DNA from: Myxococcales bacterium | Lineage (GTDB): Bacteria; Myxococcota_A; Polyangia; Polyangiales; Polyangiaceae | Assembly (NCBI GenBank): GCA_016794345.1 | Contig: JAEUKE010000153.1 | Span: 186,001-250,000 of the forward strand | Length of the DNA: 64,000 nucleotides | Reading direction: 5' to 3' | Shown here: in pieces, positions 40,803 through 49,715 of the stretch | How positions within the stretch are numbered: position 1 is the stretch's first letter | Layout: the number at the start of each line of letters is the position of its first letter | Made by a program: the position numbers and the translations under genes | The notes under the pieces: model-generated | What the model was told of the DNA's origin: nothing | Databases searched by the model: none | What the model saw: the letters and a program-made list of their open reading frames with translations, nothing else

Positions 40803-42128
40803 TCAATTTTCCGCCAGCCACAAGGTCACGCGGGCGCCTCCGCCACGCAGGGCCTCCGCGGTGAGCGTCGCGCCCATCTGCTTGGCGAGGAGCGCCGAGA
40901 CGTAGAGCCCGAGGCCCATCCCGCCTTGCGCCTCCTTCGTCGTCTGGAACGGCTCCCCCAACCTCGCGAGCACGTCCGGCGAGAAGCCAGGCCCGCGATC
41001 CTCGATCCCGATAGCAACACGACCGTCATGTTTCTTGATCGAGACCGTGATCCGCTTGCGCCGCCGCAGCACGCTCGCCTCGGCCGCGTTGCGGAGCAGG
41101 TTGGCGACCACCTGCACCAGAGCGCGCTTCATCACCGGCACCGAGAGCGGTGCGTCGAGGTCGAACCGCCGCTCTCCGGTGAAGCCCAGGCGGTCGAGCT
41201 CCGCGTTCGCGAGGTCGGCCACGAACGCGCAGAGCTCGACCGGCTCCGCGGACTGGTCGGCGCCGACGTGCCCGCGCACGAGCCCGACGATGTCGTTGGC
41301 CCGCTCCGCTTCACCGACGATGCTACGGACGACGTCGTCCACCTCCTCCGCGGTCATCTCTCCCCGGAACCGCTGCAGGTCGCGCGAGAGCAGCAGGATG
41401 GTGGCGAGCGGCGTGTTGAGCTCGTGCGACATCGACCCGACGAGTCTGCCGAGCACGGCCAGCCGCTCGTTGCGCTCGCTCTCGGCTCGAAGCTGCGAGA
41501 GGCGCGCGGCGTACACGGCGACGAATGCGCCGAGCAAGGCGGCGAACGAGCTCACCCCAGCGGCGGACGCGGCGCGCGTCAGCGTGTCCGGGATGTCGGG
41601 CAGCGGCGGCGCGAGCGTGAGCACGACCGCGACCAGCAGCGTGAGGCCGGTGATCCCGAGCGTGGCGCGCGGGGTGCACAAGAGACCGGCGAGCGCGATC
41701 TGGAACGGCAAGAAGACGATGAACGGGTTCGTCGTCCCCCCGGCGAACCAGAGCATGGCGCCGAGCGAGAGCACGTCCACCGCCAGCTGCAGCTCGACGT
41801 AGCGCCGCCCGGTCGGGCGCTCGAGCTCCTCCTTGCGCTGCGTGCGTCCCCTGGTCCAGAGCAGCGTGAGCCAGGCGACGTTGCTCGCGCCGATGGCGAG
41901 GAGCACCGTCATCATCCCGGTGACCTCGAGCCCGTCGACGAAGCGGTCGGCGGCGAGGATGGTGGCCGCCATCCCCCCGACGGCGACGAAGCGAAGTCCC
42001 ACGAGCCAGCGATCGGCAGGGTCCTCGGAGCTGGCCTGCTCCGGCGCCACGATCGCCGTGCGCCCCCCGGCGACGGCGGCGCCGTCGCCCGGATCGGAGG
42101 AACGATCGGGCGACGTCGCGTCAGTCAC
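40803..42128 (-). CDS. regB: RegB/PrrB-type redox sensor histidine kinase, lacking the usual cysteine
   Basis: A 441-residue kinase with six membrane helices (about 42-60, 70-90, 112-129, 135-150, 155-172, 187-208). The second pair flanks GGTTNPF (130-136), the GGxxNPF quinone-binding motif of RegB. The dimerisation box is GSMSHELNTPLATILLL with phospho-acceptor His235, and the ATPase domain has NLLRNAAEAS, DRGPGFSPD and GGMGLGLYVS. At the place of the redox-active cysteine of RegB (RCxxIL) it has RANDIV, with Ala277. A polar N-terminal extension of 40 residues is unusual. The GTG start lies three bases behind coxD, tying kinase expression to the oxidase operon. Confidence 0.87.
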   Translation of the reverse strand: MTDATSPDRSSDPGDGAAVAGGRTAIVAPEQASSEDPADRWLVGLRFVAVGGMAATILAADRFVDGLEVTGMMTVLLAIGASNVAWLTLLWTRGRTQRKEELERPTGRRYVELQLAVDVLSLGAMLWFAGGTTNPFIVFLPFQIALAGLLCTPRATLGITGLTLLVAVVLTLAPPLPDIPDTLTRAASAAGVSSFAALLGAFVAVYAARLSQLRAESERNERLAVLGRLVGSMSHELNTPLATILLLSRDLQRFRGEMTAEEVDDVVRSIVGEAERANDIVGLVRGHVGADQSAEPVELCAFVADLANAELDRLGFTGERRFDLDAPLSVPVMKRALVQVVANLLRNAAEASVLRRRKRITVSIKKHDGRVAIGIEDRGPGFSPDVLARLGEPFQTTKEAQGGMGLGLYVSALLAKQMGATLTAEALRGGGARVTLWLAEN

Positions 42129-42131
42129 GCA

Positions 42132-42731
42132 TCACGGCGCCGCGGGGGCGGCGGAGGCGCTCGGGGCGGCGCCCGCCGAGGCGCTCGGCGCGGGCGGTGC
42201 GTCGGCCGAGCTGGCCGGGGCAGCCGAAGCCGAGGTCGCCGCAGACGCGGAAGGCTCCGCGCTCGGGGACGCCGGAGGAGCCGCGCTCGCGGACGACTTC
42301 GGCGGAGCGGCCGGAGCCGGCGCCGCAGCCGCGGTCACGGTCGTGATCGTGTCGGGCAGCGCGAACGGGTCCTTGGGGTTCACCGGCCGGGTCTTCTCGA
42401 TCGCTTCGGCCCGCCCGCGCGCTTCGGTGTCGAACATCGTGAAGGCGATGAAGATCACGAGGAAGACCACGGACGACACGAAGATGACCGTGTGGAACTT
42501 GTGGTCCCCCGCCAGGTGCATGAAGAACGCGGCGACGATCGAGGCCTTGATTGTCGCGATGACGAGCGCGAGGCCCAGGTTGACCGTTGTCCCGAGGTTC
42601 ACTCGGCTCGCCGCCACCGTGATGACGGTGAGGACGAGCAGCGTGGCGAACGTCCGGACGTAGATCGTGAGCGGCGTGACGTGCGGGACGTGGTCCGGCG
42701 CGTGACGGTGAGAAGCGTGTGCGTCTGACAT
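42132..42731 (-). CDS. coxD: Cytochrome c oxidase subunit IV (prokaryotic type) with low-complexity tail
   Basis: A 199-residue protein. Residues 20-100 carry three helices with the COX4_pro pattern (YVRTFATLLVLTVITV, VATIKASIVAAFFMHL, FLVIFIAFTMFD). The last 90 residues are Ala/Ser/Pro-rich, much like the PufM tail at 18,558. Subunit IV stabilises haem-copper oxidases but is not catalytic. It starts 20 bases behind coxC and is followed by regB. Confidence 0.88.
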   Translation of the reverse strand: MSDAHASHRHAPDHVPHVTPLTIYVRTFATLLVLTVITVAASRVNLGTTVNLGLALVIATIKASIVAAFFMHLAGDHKFHTVIFVSSVVFLVIFIAFTMFDTEARGRAEAIEKTRPVNPKDPFALPDTITTVTAAAAPAPAAPPKSSASAAPPASPSAEPSASAATSASAAPASSADAPPAPSASAGAAPSASAAPAAP

Positions 42732-42751
42732 GTGCTTGGACCCCGAGCCGA

Positions 42752-43423
42752 CTAGCCGACCAAGTAGAGGAGCGGGAAGAGGTAGATCCAGATCAGGTCG
42801 ACGAGGTGCCAGTAGAGCCCGACGCCCTCGACCGGCGCGTAGTAACGACCGCTGAACTCACCGCGCATGTTGCGGAAGAGGATCCAGAGGATGAGGCCGA
42901 TTCCGATCACGACGTGCAGACCGTGGATGCCGGTCATCACGAAGTAGATCGAGAAGAACACGCCGGGGTGCGGGCTGGTGAAGCCCTGCGCCGAGAAGAG
43001 CCCCGCCGGCAGGAGGCCGTCGTGGATCTTGTGCGTGTACTCGAAGTACTTCACCACGAGGAAGCCGCAGGCCAGAAGGACGGTGGCCGCGAGCATCTGG
43101 GTGGTCAGCTTCTTGTTGCTGGTCTGCGCGCTGCGCACACCGAGCGCCATCGTGAAGCTGGACGTGATGAGGAACGCGGTGTTCAGCGCGCCGAGCTGCC
43201 AGTCCAGGTGGTGGTGGGCCTCGACGAAGGAGTCGAAGTACCAGCTCCGGAAGATGAAGAACGCGCAGAAGAGACCGCCGAAGAACAGGATCTCCGTGAC
43301 CAGGAAGATCCAGATCCCCATCCGGCCGGCGTCGAACTGGGTGTCCGCCGAGTCGAAGTGGTGGGCGACGTGGAAGTTCGGCGAGCCCTTGGGCTCGGCT
43401 GTGCTTGCGTGCGCGGCGCTCAT
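42752..43423 (-). CDS. coxC: Cytochrome c oxidase subunit III
   Basis: A 223-residue, five-to-seven-helix subunit III. Signature parts are FHVAHHFDSADTQFDAGRMG at the start, FLVTEILFFGGLFCAFF (about 42-58), HPGVFFSIYFVMTGIHGLHV (about 150-170) and GLYWHLVDLIWIYLFPLLYL at the end. The ATG overlaps the coxA stop (ATGA). A much longer reading through coxA in this frame is an antisense-like shadow. Length (about 200-225) fits caa3-type oxidases. Confidence 0.94.
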   Translation of the reverse strand: MSAAHASTAEPKGSPNFHVAHHFDSADTQFDAGRMGIWIFLVTEILFFGGLFCAFFIFRSWYFDSFVEAHHHLDWQLGALNTAFLITSSFTMALGVRSAQTSNKKLTTQMLAATVLLACGFLVVKYFEYTHKIHDGLLPAGLFSAQGFTSPHPGVFFSIYFVMTGIHGLHVVIGIGLILWILFRNMRGEFSGRYYAPVEGVGLYWHLVDLIWIYLFPLLYLVG

Positions 43424-45060
43424 CGGTTCACCGTCGTCGGGAAGTCGTAGGGCCCGTGCGTGACGACGGGCGTGCGAGCGAAGTTCTCGGTCGGAGGGGG
43501 TGAGGCACAGGTCCACTCGAGCGAGCGGGCGCCCCACGGGTTCTTGGGGGCCTTCTCTCCGTGCAGGAGCGAGTGGATGAACGTGAACAGGGTCAAGAAC
43601 AGGCCCGCGCCGAGCACCCACGAGCCGTAGGTCGAGAAGGCGTGGAGCGGCTGGAACTGATCCAGGTAGGTGTAGTAGCGGCGGGGCATGCCCTTCGTGC
43701 CCAGGATGAACTGGGTGAAGAAGGTCATGTTGAAGCCGACGAAGATGAGCGCGCAGGCGATGCTGGCCGCCTTGTTCGAGTACATCTTGCCGGTCATCTT
43801 CGGCCACCAGTGGTGCATGCCGCCGATGAAGGCGATGACGGTGCCGCCCATCATCACGTAGTGGAAGTGCGCGACGACGAAGTAGGTGTCGTGCAGGTGG
43901 AGGTCGGAGCCGATCATCGCGAGCGGGAGGCCCGTGAGGCCGCCGATCGTGAAGAGGAAGAGGAACGACATGCCGTAGAGCATCGGGGCGTTCCAGCTGA
44001 TCGAGCCCTTCCACATCGTCGCGGTCCAGTTGAAGACCTTCACCCCCGAGGGGACCGCGATGAAGAAGGTGATGAAGCTGAAGATCGTGCTCGCCATCTC
44101 GCTCTGGCCCGACGTGAACATGTGGTGACCCCACACGAGGAAGCCGAGCAGCGCGATGGCGACGCTGGAGAACGCGATCGCGCGGTAGCCGAAGATACGC
44201 CGGTGCGAGTGCACGGCGATGAGCTCGCTGGCGATGCCCATGCCCGGGAGGATCATGATGTAGACGGCCGGGTGGCTGTAGAACCAGAAGAAGTGCTGGT
44301 AGAGCACCGGGTCGCCACCGAGCTTCGGGTCGAAGATGCCGATCCCGAACGCCCGCTCGAAGATGAGGAGCAAGAGGGTGATGGCGAGGACGGGCGTCGC
44401 GAGGATCTGGATGAGGCTCGTCGCGTACGCGGCCCACAGCATGAGCGGAAGCCGGAAGAACGTCATCCCGGGGGCGCGCAGCTTGTGGATGGTCACGATG
44501 AAGTTCAGACCCGTGAGAATCGAGCTGAACCCGAGGATGAACGCGCCGAAGGTGACCGCGATGACGCTCGTCTGGGAGACCGTGGACGAATACGGGATGT
44601 AGAACGTCCAGCCGGTGTCGAGGCCCGTCGTGATGAGGCTCGACACGATGAAGATGGAGCCGATCCAGAACAGGTAGAGGCTCAGGAGGTTGAGCTTCGG
44701 GAAGGCGACGTCCTTCGCGCCGATGGCGATCGGGATGAGGAAGTTGCCGAGCCCACCAGGGATGCTCGGGATGATGAAGAGGAACACCATGATCGCTCCG
44801 TGGAGCGTGAACGCCTGGTTGTATTGAGGCGCTGTCATGATGTCTTCCTTCGGCGTGAGCAGCTCGAACCGAAGGAGGAGGGCGAAGAGGCCCCCGACGA
44901 GGAAAAACGTGAAGGTCGAGACCAGGTACATCAAGCCGATGCGCTTGTGGTCGACGGTCGTGAGCCACGACCAGACGCCCTGCTCGGCGTTGATGTAGTT
45001 CTTCTCCCCGCCGCCCCCTCCCGGGGCCTGGAGCTCGTCCGCGGTAGCTGCGCGCGCCAT
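43420..45060 (-). CDS. coxA: caa3/aa3-type cytochrome c oxidase subunit I, A2 type
   Basis: Catalytic haem-copper subunit, 546 residues and 12 helices. Haem a and a3/CuB ligands are visible in FTLHGAIMVF, the WFYSHPAVYIMILPG block (about 262-276), GHHMFTSG and AHFHYVMMGG. The segment YSHPAVY replaces the glutamate of HPEVY, the mark of A2-type oxidases where Tyr-Ser takes over in the D channel. The N-terminus has a short Gly-rich segment. The C-terminal 25 residues (FARTPVVTHGPYDFPTTVNR) are normal for this family. It lies two bases from coxB. Confidence 0.96.
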   Translation of the reverse strand: MARAATADELQAPGGGGGEKNYINAEQGVWSWLTTVDHKRIGLMYLVSTFTFFLVGGLFALLLRFELLTPKEDIMTAPQYNQAFTLHGAIMVFLFIIPSIPGGLGNFLIPIAIGAKDVAFPKLNLLSLYLFWIGSIFIVSSLITTGLDTGWTFYIPYSSTVSQTSVIAVTFGAFILGFSSILTGLNFIVTIHKLRAPGMTFFRLPLMLWAAYATSLIQILATPVLAITLLLLIFERAFGIGIFDPKLGGDPVLYQHFFWFYSHPAVYIMILPGMGIASELIAVHSHRRIFGYRAIAFSSVAIALLGFLVWGHHMFTSGQSEMASTIFSFITFFIAVPSGVKVFNWTATMWKGSISWNAPMLYGMSFLFLFTIGGLTGLPLAMIGSDLHLHDTYFVVAHFHYVMMGGTVIAFIGGMHHWWPKMTGKMYSNKAASIACALIFVGFNMTFFTQFILGTKGMPRRYYTYLDQFQPLHAFSTYGSWVLGAGLFLTLFTFIHSLLHGEKAPKNPWGARSLEWTCASPPPTENFARTPVVTHGPYDFPTTVNR

Positions 45061-45062
45061 GG

Positions 45063-46058
45063 TTACTTCTGCTCCTTGAGGAAGGCGATGATACCTTCGA
45101 TGTCCTTGTCCTTGAGGTAGCCGAACGCGGGCATGGTAGGCGGGTAGCCCTCGACGATCTGTCCCTGGGGGTTGAGGATGCTGTTTCGGATGTAGTTCTC
45201 GTCGACCGTGATGGTCGTCCCGTCCGCGAGCTTCTCCTGGCGACCGAAGACGCCCTTGAAGCTCGGGCCCTGGATGCGCGAGCCGTCGAGCGAGTGGCAG
45301 CTCATGCAGAGCGCGTTGTATTTCTTCTCGCCGAGCTGGACCGGCGGCAGCGGCGTCTTCACGCCGCCGTTGAGCAGCCAGTTCTCGAAGGTGCCCTGCT
45401 GGTCGTCCGGCCCGGACGGGAGGACCTCGACGGTGGTCAGCATGCGTGAGTGCCCGTCACCACAGTACTCCGCGCACTCCACCGCGGTCGTGCCCTCGCG
45501 GGTCGCCTGGAACCAAAGCGACGTGTAGAGCCCCGGCACGGCGTCCTGCTTGGCCCGGAACTCCGGGATGAAGAACGAGTGGATGACGTCGGACGAGCTG
45601 AGGATCAGCTTGACCGGCTTGTCCTTCGGGATCCCGAGCTCGTTCGTGATCGTGCCGTCAGGGTACTCGAAGGTCCAGTTGTACATCTGGCCCGTCACCT
45701 TGATCTCGTAGGCGCCGTTCGGCGCGACCGAGGCGTCGGCGTAGGCCTTGAAACCCACCCAGAAGAGGTAGATGACGAGGACCGTGGGGATGAAGGTCCA
45801 GAAGACCTCGAGCCGCAGGTGGTGGTCGAGGGGGTGCGTCTTCTCGTCTTCGCTCTTCCGCTTGTACTTCAGCGCGAAGTAGATCATCGGCCCGACGACG
45901 ACCAAGAAGAACGGGATCGCGATCGTGATCCACGTCCAGTACACGCCGTCGATGTTCTCGGCGAACGTGGAGCTCGCGACCGGCATGCCGTCGTCGGCCA
46001 TGCGGATCTCGTACTTCGGTTCGGTGGGCTGCTCTTGGGCTGGCTGCTGCTGGCTCAT
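45063..46058 (-). CDS. coxB: caa3-type oxidase subunit II with fused cytochrome c domain
   Basis: A 331-residue subunit II. Two N-terminal helices (about 42-65 and 83-105) are followed by the CuA domain with VECAEYCGDGHSRM (Cys-x3-Cys, His, Met ligands) and then a C-terminal class I cytochrome c domain with CMSCH (about 246-250) and a later PPTMPAFGY for the Met ligand. The fusion lets it take electrons directly from ACIII or HiPIP-like carriers. The start at 46,058 overlaps the sco stop (ATGA); a longer upstream reading is not supported. Confidence 0.95.
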   Translation of the reverse strand: MSQQQPAQEQPTEPKYEIRMADDGMPVASSTFAENIDGVYWTWITIAIPFFLVVVGPMIYFALKYKRKSEDEKTHPLDHHLRLEVFWTFIPTVLVIYLFWVGFKAYADASVAPNGAYEIKVTGQMYNWTFEYPDGTITNELGIPKDKPVKLILSSSDVIHSFFIPEFRAKQDAVPGLYTSLWFQATREGTTAVECAEYCGDGHSRMLTTVEVLPSGPDDQQGTFENWLLNGGVKTPLPPVQLGEKKYNALCMSCHSLDGSRIQGPSFKGVFGRQEKLADGTTITVDENYIRNSILNPQGQIVEGYPPTMPAFGYLKDKDIEGIIAFLKEQK

Positions 46059-46951
46059 GAATGACCTTGGGGCTCTGCGCCGTCGGGCCCGCCCCCATCG
46101 TGGTGGTTGCGAGAGCGGCTGGTGCGGGAGAGTCGAAACAGAAGGAAAGCGAGGCCGAGGACGGAGACACCGGCCGCCACCTGCATGGCGCGGCCGGCGA
46201 CGAGCACGTATTTCCCGGTGCGGGGGTTGAACTGGAAACAGTAGAGAAGGGCGCTCTTGAGGGGCGAGTGCCAGGCGCCCTTCTTCGCCTCCGCCAGCGC
46301 GCCGGACACCTCGGTCGGCTCGTAGCGGATGCCCGTTATCGCCTGGGAGAGCTTGCCGTCGGGGGTGATGACGAAGATGCCGGCGGCGTGAGCGTACTGG
46401 TTCTCGGCCTCGCTCCATCGGAAGCGGAAGCCGACCGCGTCGGCGAGGCGCCCGACCTCAGCCTCGGAGCCGACGGCGAACTCGAAGGCCTGCGGGTCGA
46501 CCTCTCGACCGTAGGCCTCGACGTAGGAGGCGCGCTTGCCCTTCGCCACCTCGACCTTGTCTCGCGGGTCGAAGCTGACGACGAGGACGCGGAAGTCCTT
46601 TCCGGCGCTCTCCGGGATGGCCTTGAGCGTGTCCATCGTCCCGTTGAGGACGAGAGAACAGAGCATCGGGCAGCCGTAGTAGGCGAGCACCAGGATGAGC
46701 GGCTTGTCGGTGTCGAGGTACTCGCCGACGATGAGCTCTCGCCCGTCCGAGCCGGTGAGGGTGATATCGCGCGGGATCTCGGCGCCCGCCTTGTCTTCGA
46801 TGCCGATCCCTTGCAGCTCCTCGGGGACCTGACCCGACTGGACCACCGGGCCTCGTGAGCGCGGCGGGCCGTGTTGCGCCTCAGCCGAACGCGCGACCGC
46901 CCAGACCGCGAGGGTCAGGCAGAGCGCACGGAGGAGGCGGGACAGCTTCAT
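46055..46951 (-). CDS. SCO1/SenC (PrrC)-type copper chaperone
   Basis: A 298-residue thioredoxin-fold protein with signal peptide (LCLTLAVWAVARSAEA). It carries the copper site CPMLC (about 97-101) and a later His (ENQYAHAAGIF, about 187), then a C-terminal membrane helix (AAGVSVLGLAFLLFRLS, about 262-278) and a His/Gly-rich tail. It delivers copper to CuA of CoxB, encoded next. SenC/PrrC, its relative in Rhodobacter, lies between regB and regA, so the sco-cox-regB-regA neighbourhood here echoes that layout. Confidence 0.9.
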   Translation of the reverse strand: MKLSRLLRALCLTLAVWAVARSAEAQHGPPRSRGPVVQSGQVPEELQGIGIEDKAGAEIPRDITLTGSDGRELIVGEYLDTDKPLILVLAYYGCPMLCSLVLNGTMDTLKAIPESAGKDFRVLVVSFDPRDKVEVAKGKRASYVEAYGREVDPQAFEFAVGSEAEVGRLADAVGFRFRWSEAENQYAHAAGIFVITPDGKLSQAITGIRYEPTEVSGALAEAKKGAWHSPLKSALLYCFQFNPRTGKYVLVAGRAMQVAAGVSVLGLAFLLFRLSRTSRSRNHHDGGGPDGAEPQGHS

Positions 46952-47001
46952 CGTCGGATCAGGATTCGAGGGGCTTCGTCGGTTCGGTTTCGAGCACGTG
47001 C

Positions 47002-47829
47002 TCAGGGGTTCGGAGGAGGCGTTTGAGGGGCGGGCGTCTTCTTCTCGCCATCCTTCTTGTCGCCGTCCTTCTTGTCGTCGCCCTTTTTCTCTTCGACCTT
47101 GTCGCCCGCGCCGGCGTCCTTCTTGTCGCCGTCTTCTTTCTTGTCGGGCTCACCGCCGCCGGCGCCGGCTTGGTCGCCGCCGCCAGCACCGTCGCCGCCG
47201 CCCTGCCCTTGCGCGCCCGGGGGCGGCTCGGTCTCTTCGGGCTCCGGCTCGGGCTCGGGCTCGATCGGCATCTGCGCGTAGCGCGTCAGCACGATGGCCT
47301 CGGCGCGCTCGGTCGGCATCCGCACGACGCCCTTGGCCTGGTCCACCCACTGGTAGCTGCCGAGCTGATCGGTCTCTCGCGCGCGCAGGTCCACCAGCTG
47401 TTGGCTGACGGGCTCCCCCACCTTGCGGCTCAGCTCGGCGCCCAGCGTCTGGACGAAGATCTCGCGTGAGGCGATGACACACACCACGACGAGCAGGATG
47501 ACCGCGACATACGCACCCGTGATGATGCGGAGGCCGGGTCGGTCCTTCTCGAGCGGGGGCTCCTCGCCTTCGTCTTCTGCCTCCTGCGCCGCGGCCTTCT
47601 CCTCCGCGTGCTCCACGGTGGTGGGCTTGGCCTGGACGCCCTCGGACTTCAGCTCTTCCTCGTCCGGGTCGTCGGACTGCTCCGAGTCGGAGTCGTCCGA
47701 GGCGGCCTTCTCTTCCGAGGCGGCCTTCTCTTCCGAGGCGGCCGAAGCCTTCTCTTCGGCGTTCTCGTCCTTTTCCGAGGTCTCTTCGGCTTCTTCGGCC
47801 TTGGACACGTCGTCCTTCTCGTCCGCCAT
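47002..47829 (-). CDS. Acidic single-TM protein in the ACIII operon, unknown
   Basis: A 275-residue protein in three parts: an N-terminal very acidic stretch of Glu/Ala/Asp/Lys repeats (about 1-95), one membrane helix (about 104-120, AYVAVILLVVVCVIASRE) with a small folded segment after it (TLGAELSRKVGEPVSQQLV to RYAQMP, about 127-187), and a C-terminal low-complexity tail of EPEP, Gly-rich and Lys/Asp/Gly repeats. The middle resembles small membrane proteins found behind actF in other ACIII operons, but I am not sure. Its charged arms might dock a periplasmic carrier. Three bases after actF. Confidence 0.75.
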   Translation of the reverse strand: MADEKDDVSKAEEAEETSEKDENAEEKASAASEEKAASEEKAASDDSDSEQSDDPDEEELKSEGVQAKPTTVEHAEEKAAAQEAEDEGEEPPLEKDRPGLRIITGAYVAVILLVVVCVIASREIFVQTLGAELSRKVGEPVSQQLVDLRARETDQLGSYQWVDQAKGVVRMPTERAEAIVLTRYAQMPIEPEPEPEPEETEPPPGAQGQGGGDGAGGGDQAGAGGGEPDKKEDGDKKDAGAGDKVEEKKGDDKKDGDKKDGEKKTPAPQTPPPNP

Positions 47830-47832
47830 GGT

Positions 47833-49038
47833 CTAGAGGTTCTCCGCTTTGAGCGCTTCCGGGATGTAGGGATCGCGGAGCGGGTAGGCCGGGTCGCCGA
47901 GGCAGCGCTTGGCAATCCAGGCGCAGGTGATCCCCAGCGGACCGAGGAGGCCGGCGATGTCCACCCAGCTGAAGCTGAAGTGGTGATCGAAGTTCGGCAT
48001 CACGAGCCAGTAGAGGTCGATGAAGTGCATCACGAGGATCCACGCCGACGCGAACGAGAGGATCGACGGTGACCGCTTGGCGGTCCTCGGGAGCAAGAGG
48101 AGGAAGGGCACCACGAAGTGGCCGAGGAAGATGGTCATGCTCAGCGCCGACCAGCCGCCGTCCCAGCGGTGTTTGTACCAGACGGTCTCCTCGGGGATGC
48201 CCGCGTACCAGATCAGCATGAACTGCGAGAAGCCGATGTACGCGAAGAACACGACGAAGCCGAAGAGGAACTTGCCCACGTCGTGCTGGTGCTCGACCGT
48301 GAGGAGGTCCCCGCCGACGCCGGCCTTGCGCATGCGCACGACGAGGAGCGCGAGCGTGGCCATCGAGGAGATGAGGCTCCCGGCGAAGATGTAGACGCCG
48401 AAGATCGTGGAGTACCAGTGCGGGTCGAGGCTCATGAGCCAGTCGAAGCCCGCGAAGCTGGTCGTGAGGGCCATGACGGCCGTCGCCGGCGCCGCAGCGG
48501 CCTGCATCTTCTCGCTGAGCTTCTTGTCGCCCGACGAGTCCTGCTCACGGCTCTGCTTGTAGAACCACATTGCCAGCAAGGCCCAAGCGAGCAGGTAGAC
48601 GATGGCCCGCACGTAGAAGAACGTGGGGTTCAAGAAGGCGGCCTTGCCCTGCAGGATCTTGTCGTGCTGCGCGTGCTCGCCCATCCAGTGGTGCCACACG
48701 TCGTGTGACATGACGAAGAGCGGCAGGAAGAGGACCACGCTCGCGATGAGCCCCTGGGCGACCCACTCGAGCAAGCGGCGCGGCGCCACCGACCAGCCGG
48801 CCTTCGTCAGGTGCTGGATGATGGTCATGAAGAGCGCGCCGATGCCGATCGTCGTCGTGAACATGAAGCCCACGAGGTACGCGGCGCCGAAGCGGCCCTT
48901 GTCCGGCGAGCCGAAGTAACCGGCGAGGAGCGCGACCACGCCGAGCGCGCCGAGCCCGTAGCCGATCTTCGACCAGCTCTCCGACAGCTCCTTCGGGAGG
49001 AGGCCGTCGCCCTTGGGGGCCTTCTTGGCGGCGCTCAC
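47833..49038 (-). CDS. actF: Alternative complex III subunit ActF
   Basis: A 401-residue membrane protein with about ten helices, related to the NrfD-like ActC. Features include IGYGLGALGVVALLAGYFGSP near the start, HDVWHHWMGEHA (about 108-119) and TSFAGFDWLMSLDPHWYSTI (about 195-215), typical of ActF. The GTG start at 49,038 overlaps the actE stop (GTGA). ActF is a core membrane subunit of ACIII, a menaquinol/ubiquinol:cytochrome c oxidoreductase replacing the bc1 complex. Confidence 0.93.
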   Translation of the reverse strand: MSAAKKAPKGDGLLPKELSESWSKIGYGLGALGVVALLAGYFGSPDKGRFGAAYLVGFMFTTTIGIGALFMTIIQHLTKAGWSVAPRRLLEWVAQGLIASVVLFLPLFVMSHDVWHHWMGEHAQHDKILQGKAAFLNPTFFYVRAIVYLLAWALLAMWFYKQSREQDSSGDKKLSEKMQAAAAPATAVMALTTSFAGFDWLMSLDPHWYSTIFGVYIFAGSLISSMATLALLVVRMRKAGVGGDLLTVEHQHDVGKFLFGFVVFFAYIGFSQFMLIWYAGIPEETVWYKHRWDGGWSALSMTIFLGHFVVPFLLLLPRTAKRSPSILSFASAWILVMHFIDLYWLVMPNFDHHFSFSWVDIAGLLGPLGITCAWIAKRCLGDPAYPLRDPYIPEALKAENL

Positions 49039-49715
49039 TTCGCACCTCCCGCCTGGTCGGCCGGCTTCAACTTGCGTTTCTCTTCGTCGGTCAGCATGTC
49101 GACTTGGCCGCCCTGGCTCGTCTGCAGGACGCGCATCCAGGACACGATGGCCCAGCGGTCGCGCTCCGGAATCTGCGAGGCGTAGCCGGGCATACGGCCC
49201 TTTCCGTTCGTGATGGTCTGGAAGAGCTCGCCGTCGGGGGCGGCCTTCAGGCGGTCGAGCGTGTACGGCGGGATGCCGGCGAAGGCGCCGCCGCTGCGTT
49301 GCTCGACGATGCCTTTCCCGCTGCCCGTCGCGTCGTGGCAAGGCGCGCAGAAGATGCCGTAGCGCTCCTGCCCGCGGGCGAGCAGCGCGGCGTCGACCGC
49401 GATCGGCATGCGCGCGACCGGCTGGCCGCTGCGGTTCAGACCGTGGAAGAAGGAGCTGTCCTCCTTCAGGTTCTTGGCGCGCTCCTCCTCGGTGAAGCCG
49501 TGCGCGACCGCGTTCTTGTCGACGGGCCGCATGGCGCGGTGGTCCGAGAAGATGGGCGAGTGCGACTGCGCCAGCCGGTGGGCCTGCCAGTCCATGTCGG
49601 GGGTGAGGTGGACCGGCGGGTCCTCACTCGTGCCGCCCCGACAACCAGAGGAGCCGAGCGCGAGAGCCGCGCCGAGCACCGTCGCCGTCGTGAGGATGAA
49701 GGACGCGCGGCTCAC
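49035..49715 (-). CDS. actE: Alternative complex III monohaem cytochrome ActE
   Basis: A 226-residue lipoprotein cytochrome c. The signal ends SSGCRGG (Cys about 23), the haem site is CAPCH (about 128-132), and a Met ligand lies in KGRMPGYASQI about 55 residues on. MRPVDKNAVAHG near residue 60 is a family block. The GTG start overlaps the actD stop. ActE passes electrons from the pentahaem ActA outwards. Confidence 0.92.
   Translation of the reverse strand: MSRASFILTTATVLGAALALGSSGCRGGTSEDPPVHLTPDMDWQAHRLAQSHSPIFSDHRAMRPVDKNAVAHGFTEEERAKNLKEDSSFFHGLNRSGQPVARMPIAVDAALLARGQERYGIFCAPCHDATGSGKGIVEQRSGGAFAGIPPYTLDRLKAAPDGELFQTITNGKGRMPGYASQIPERDRWAIVSWMRVLQTSQGGQVDMLTDEEKRKLKPADQAGGAK

Noticed and set aside
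42752..44968. Apparent 738-residue protein covering coxC and most of coxA
   Set aside because: Only its last 223 residues are subunit III; the upstream part is a His/Arg/Pro-rich shadow of coxA in another frame.
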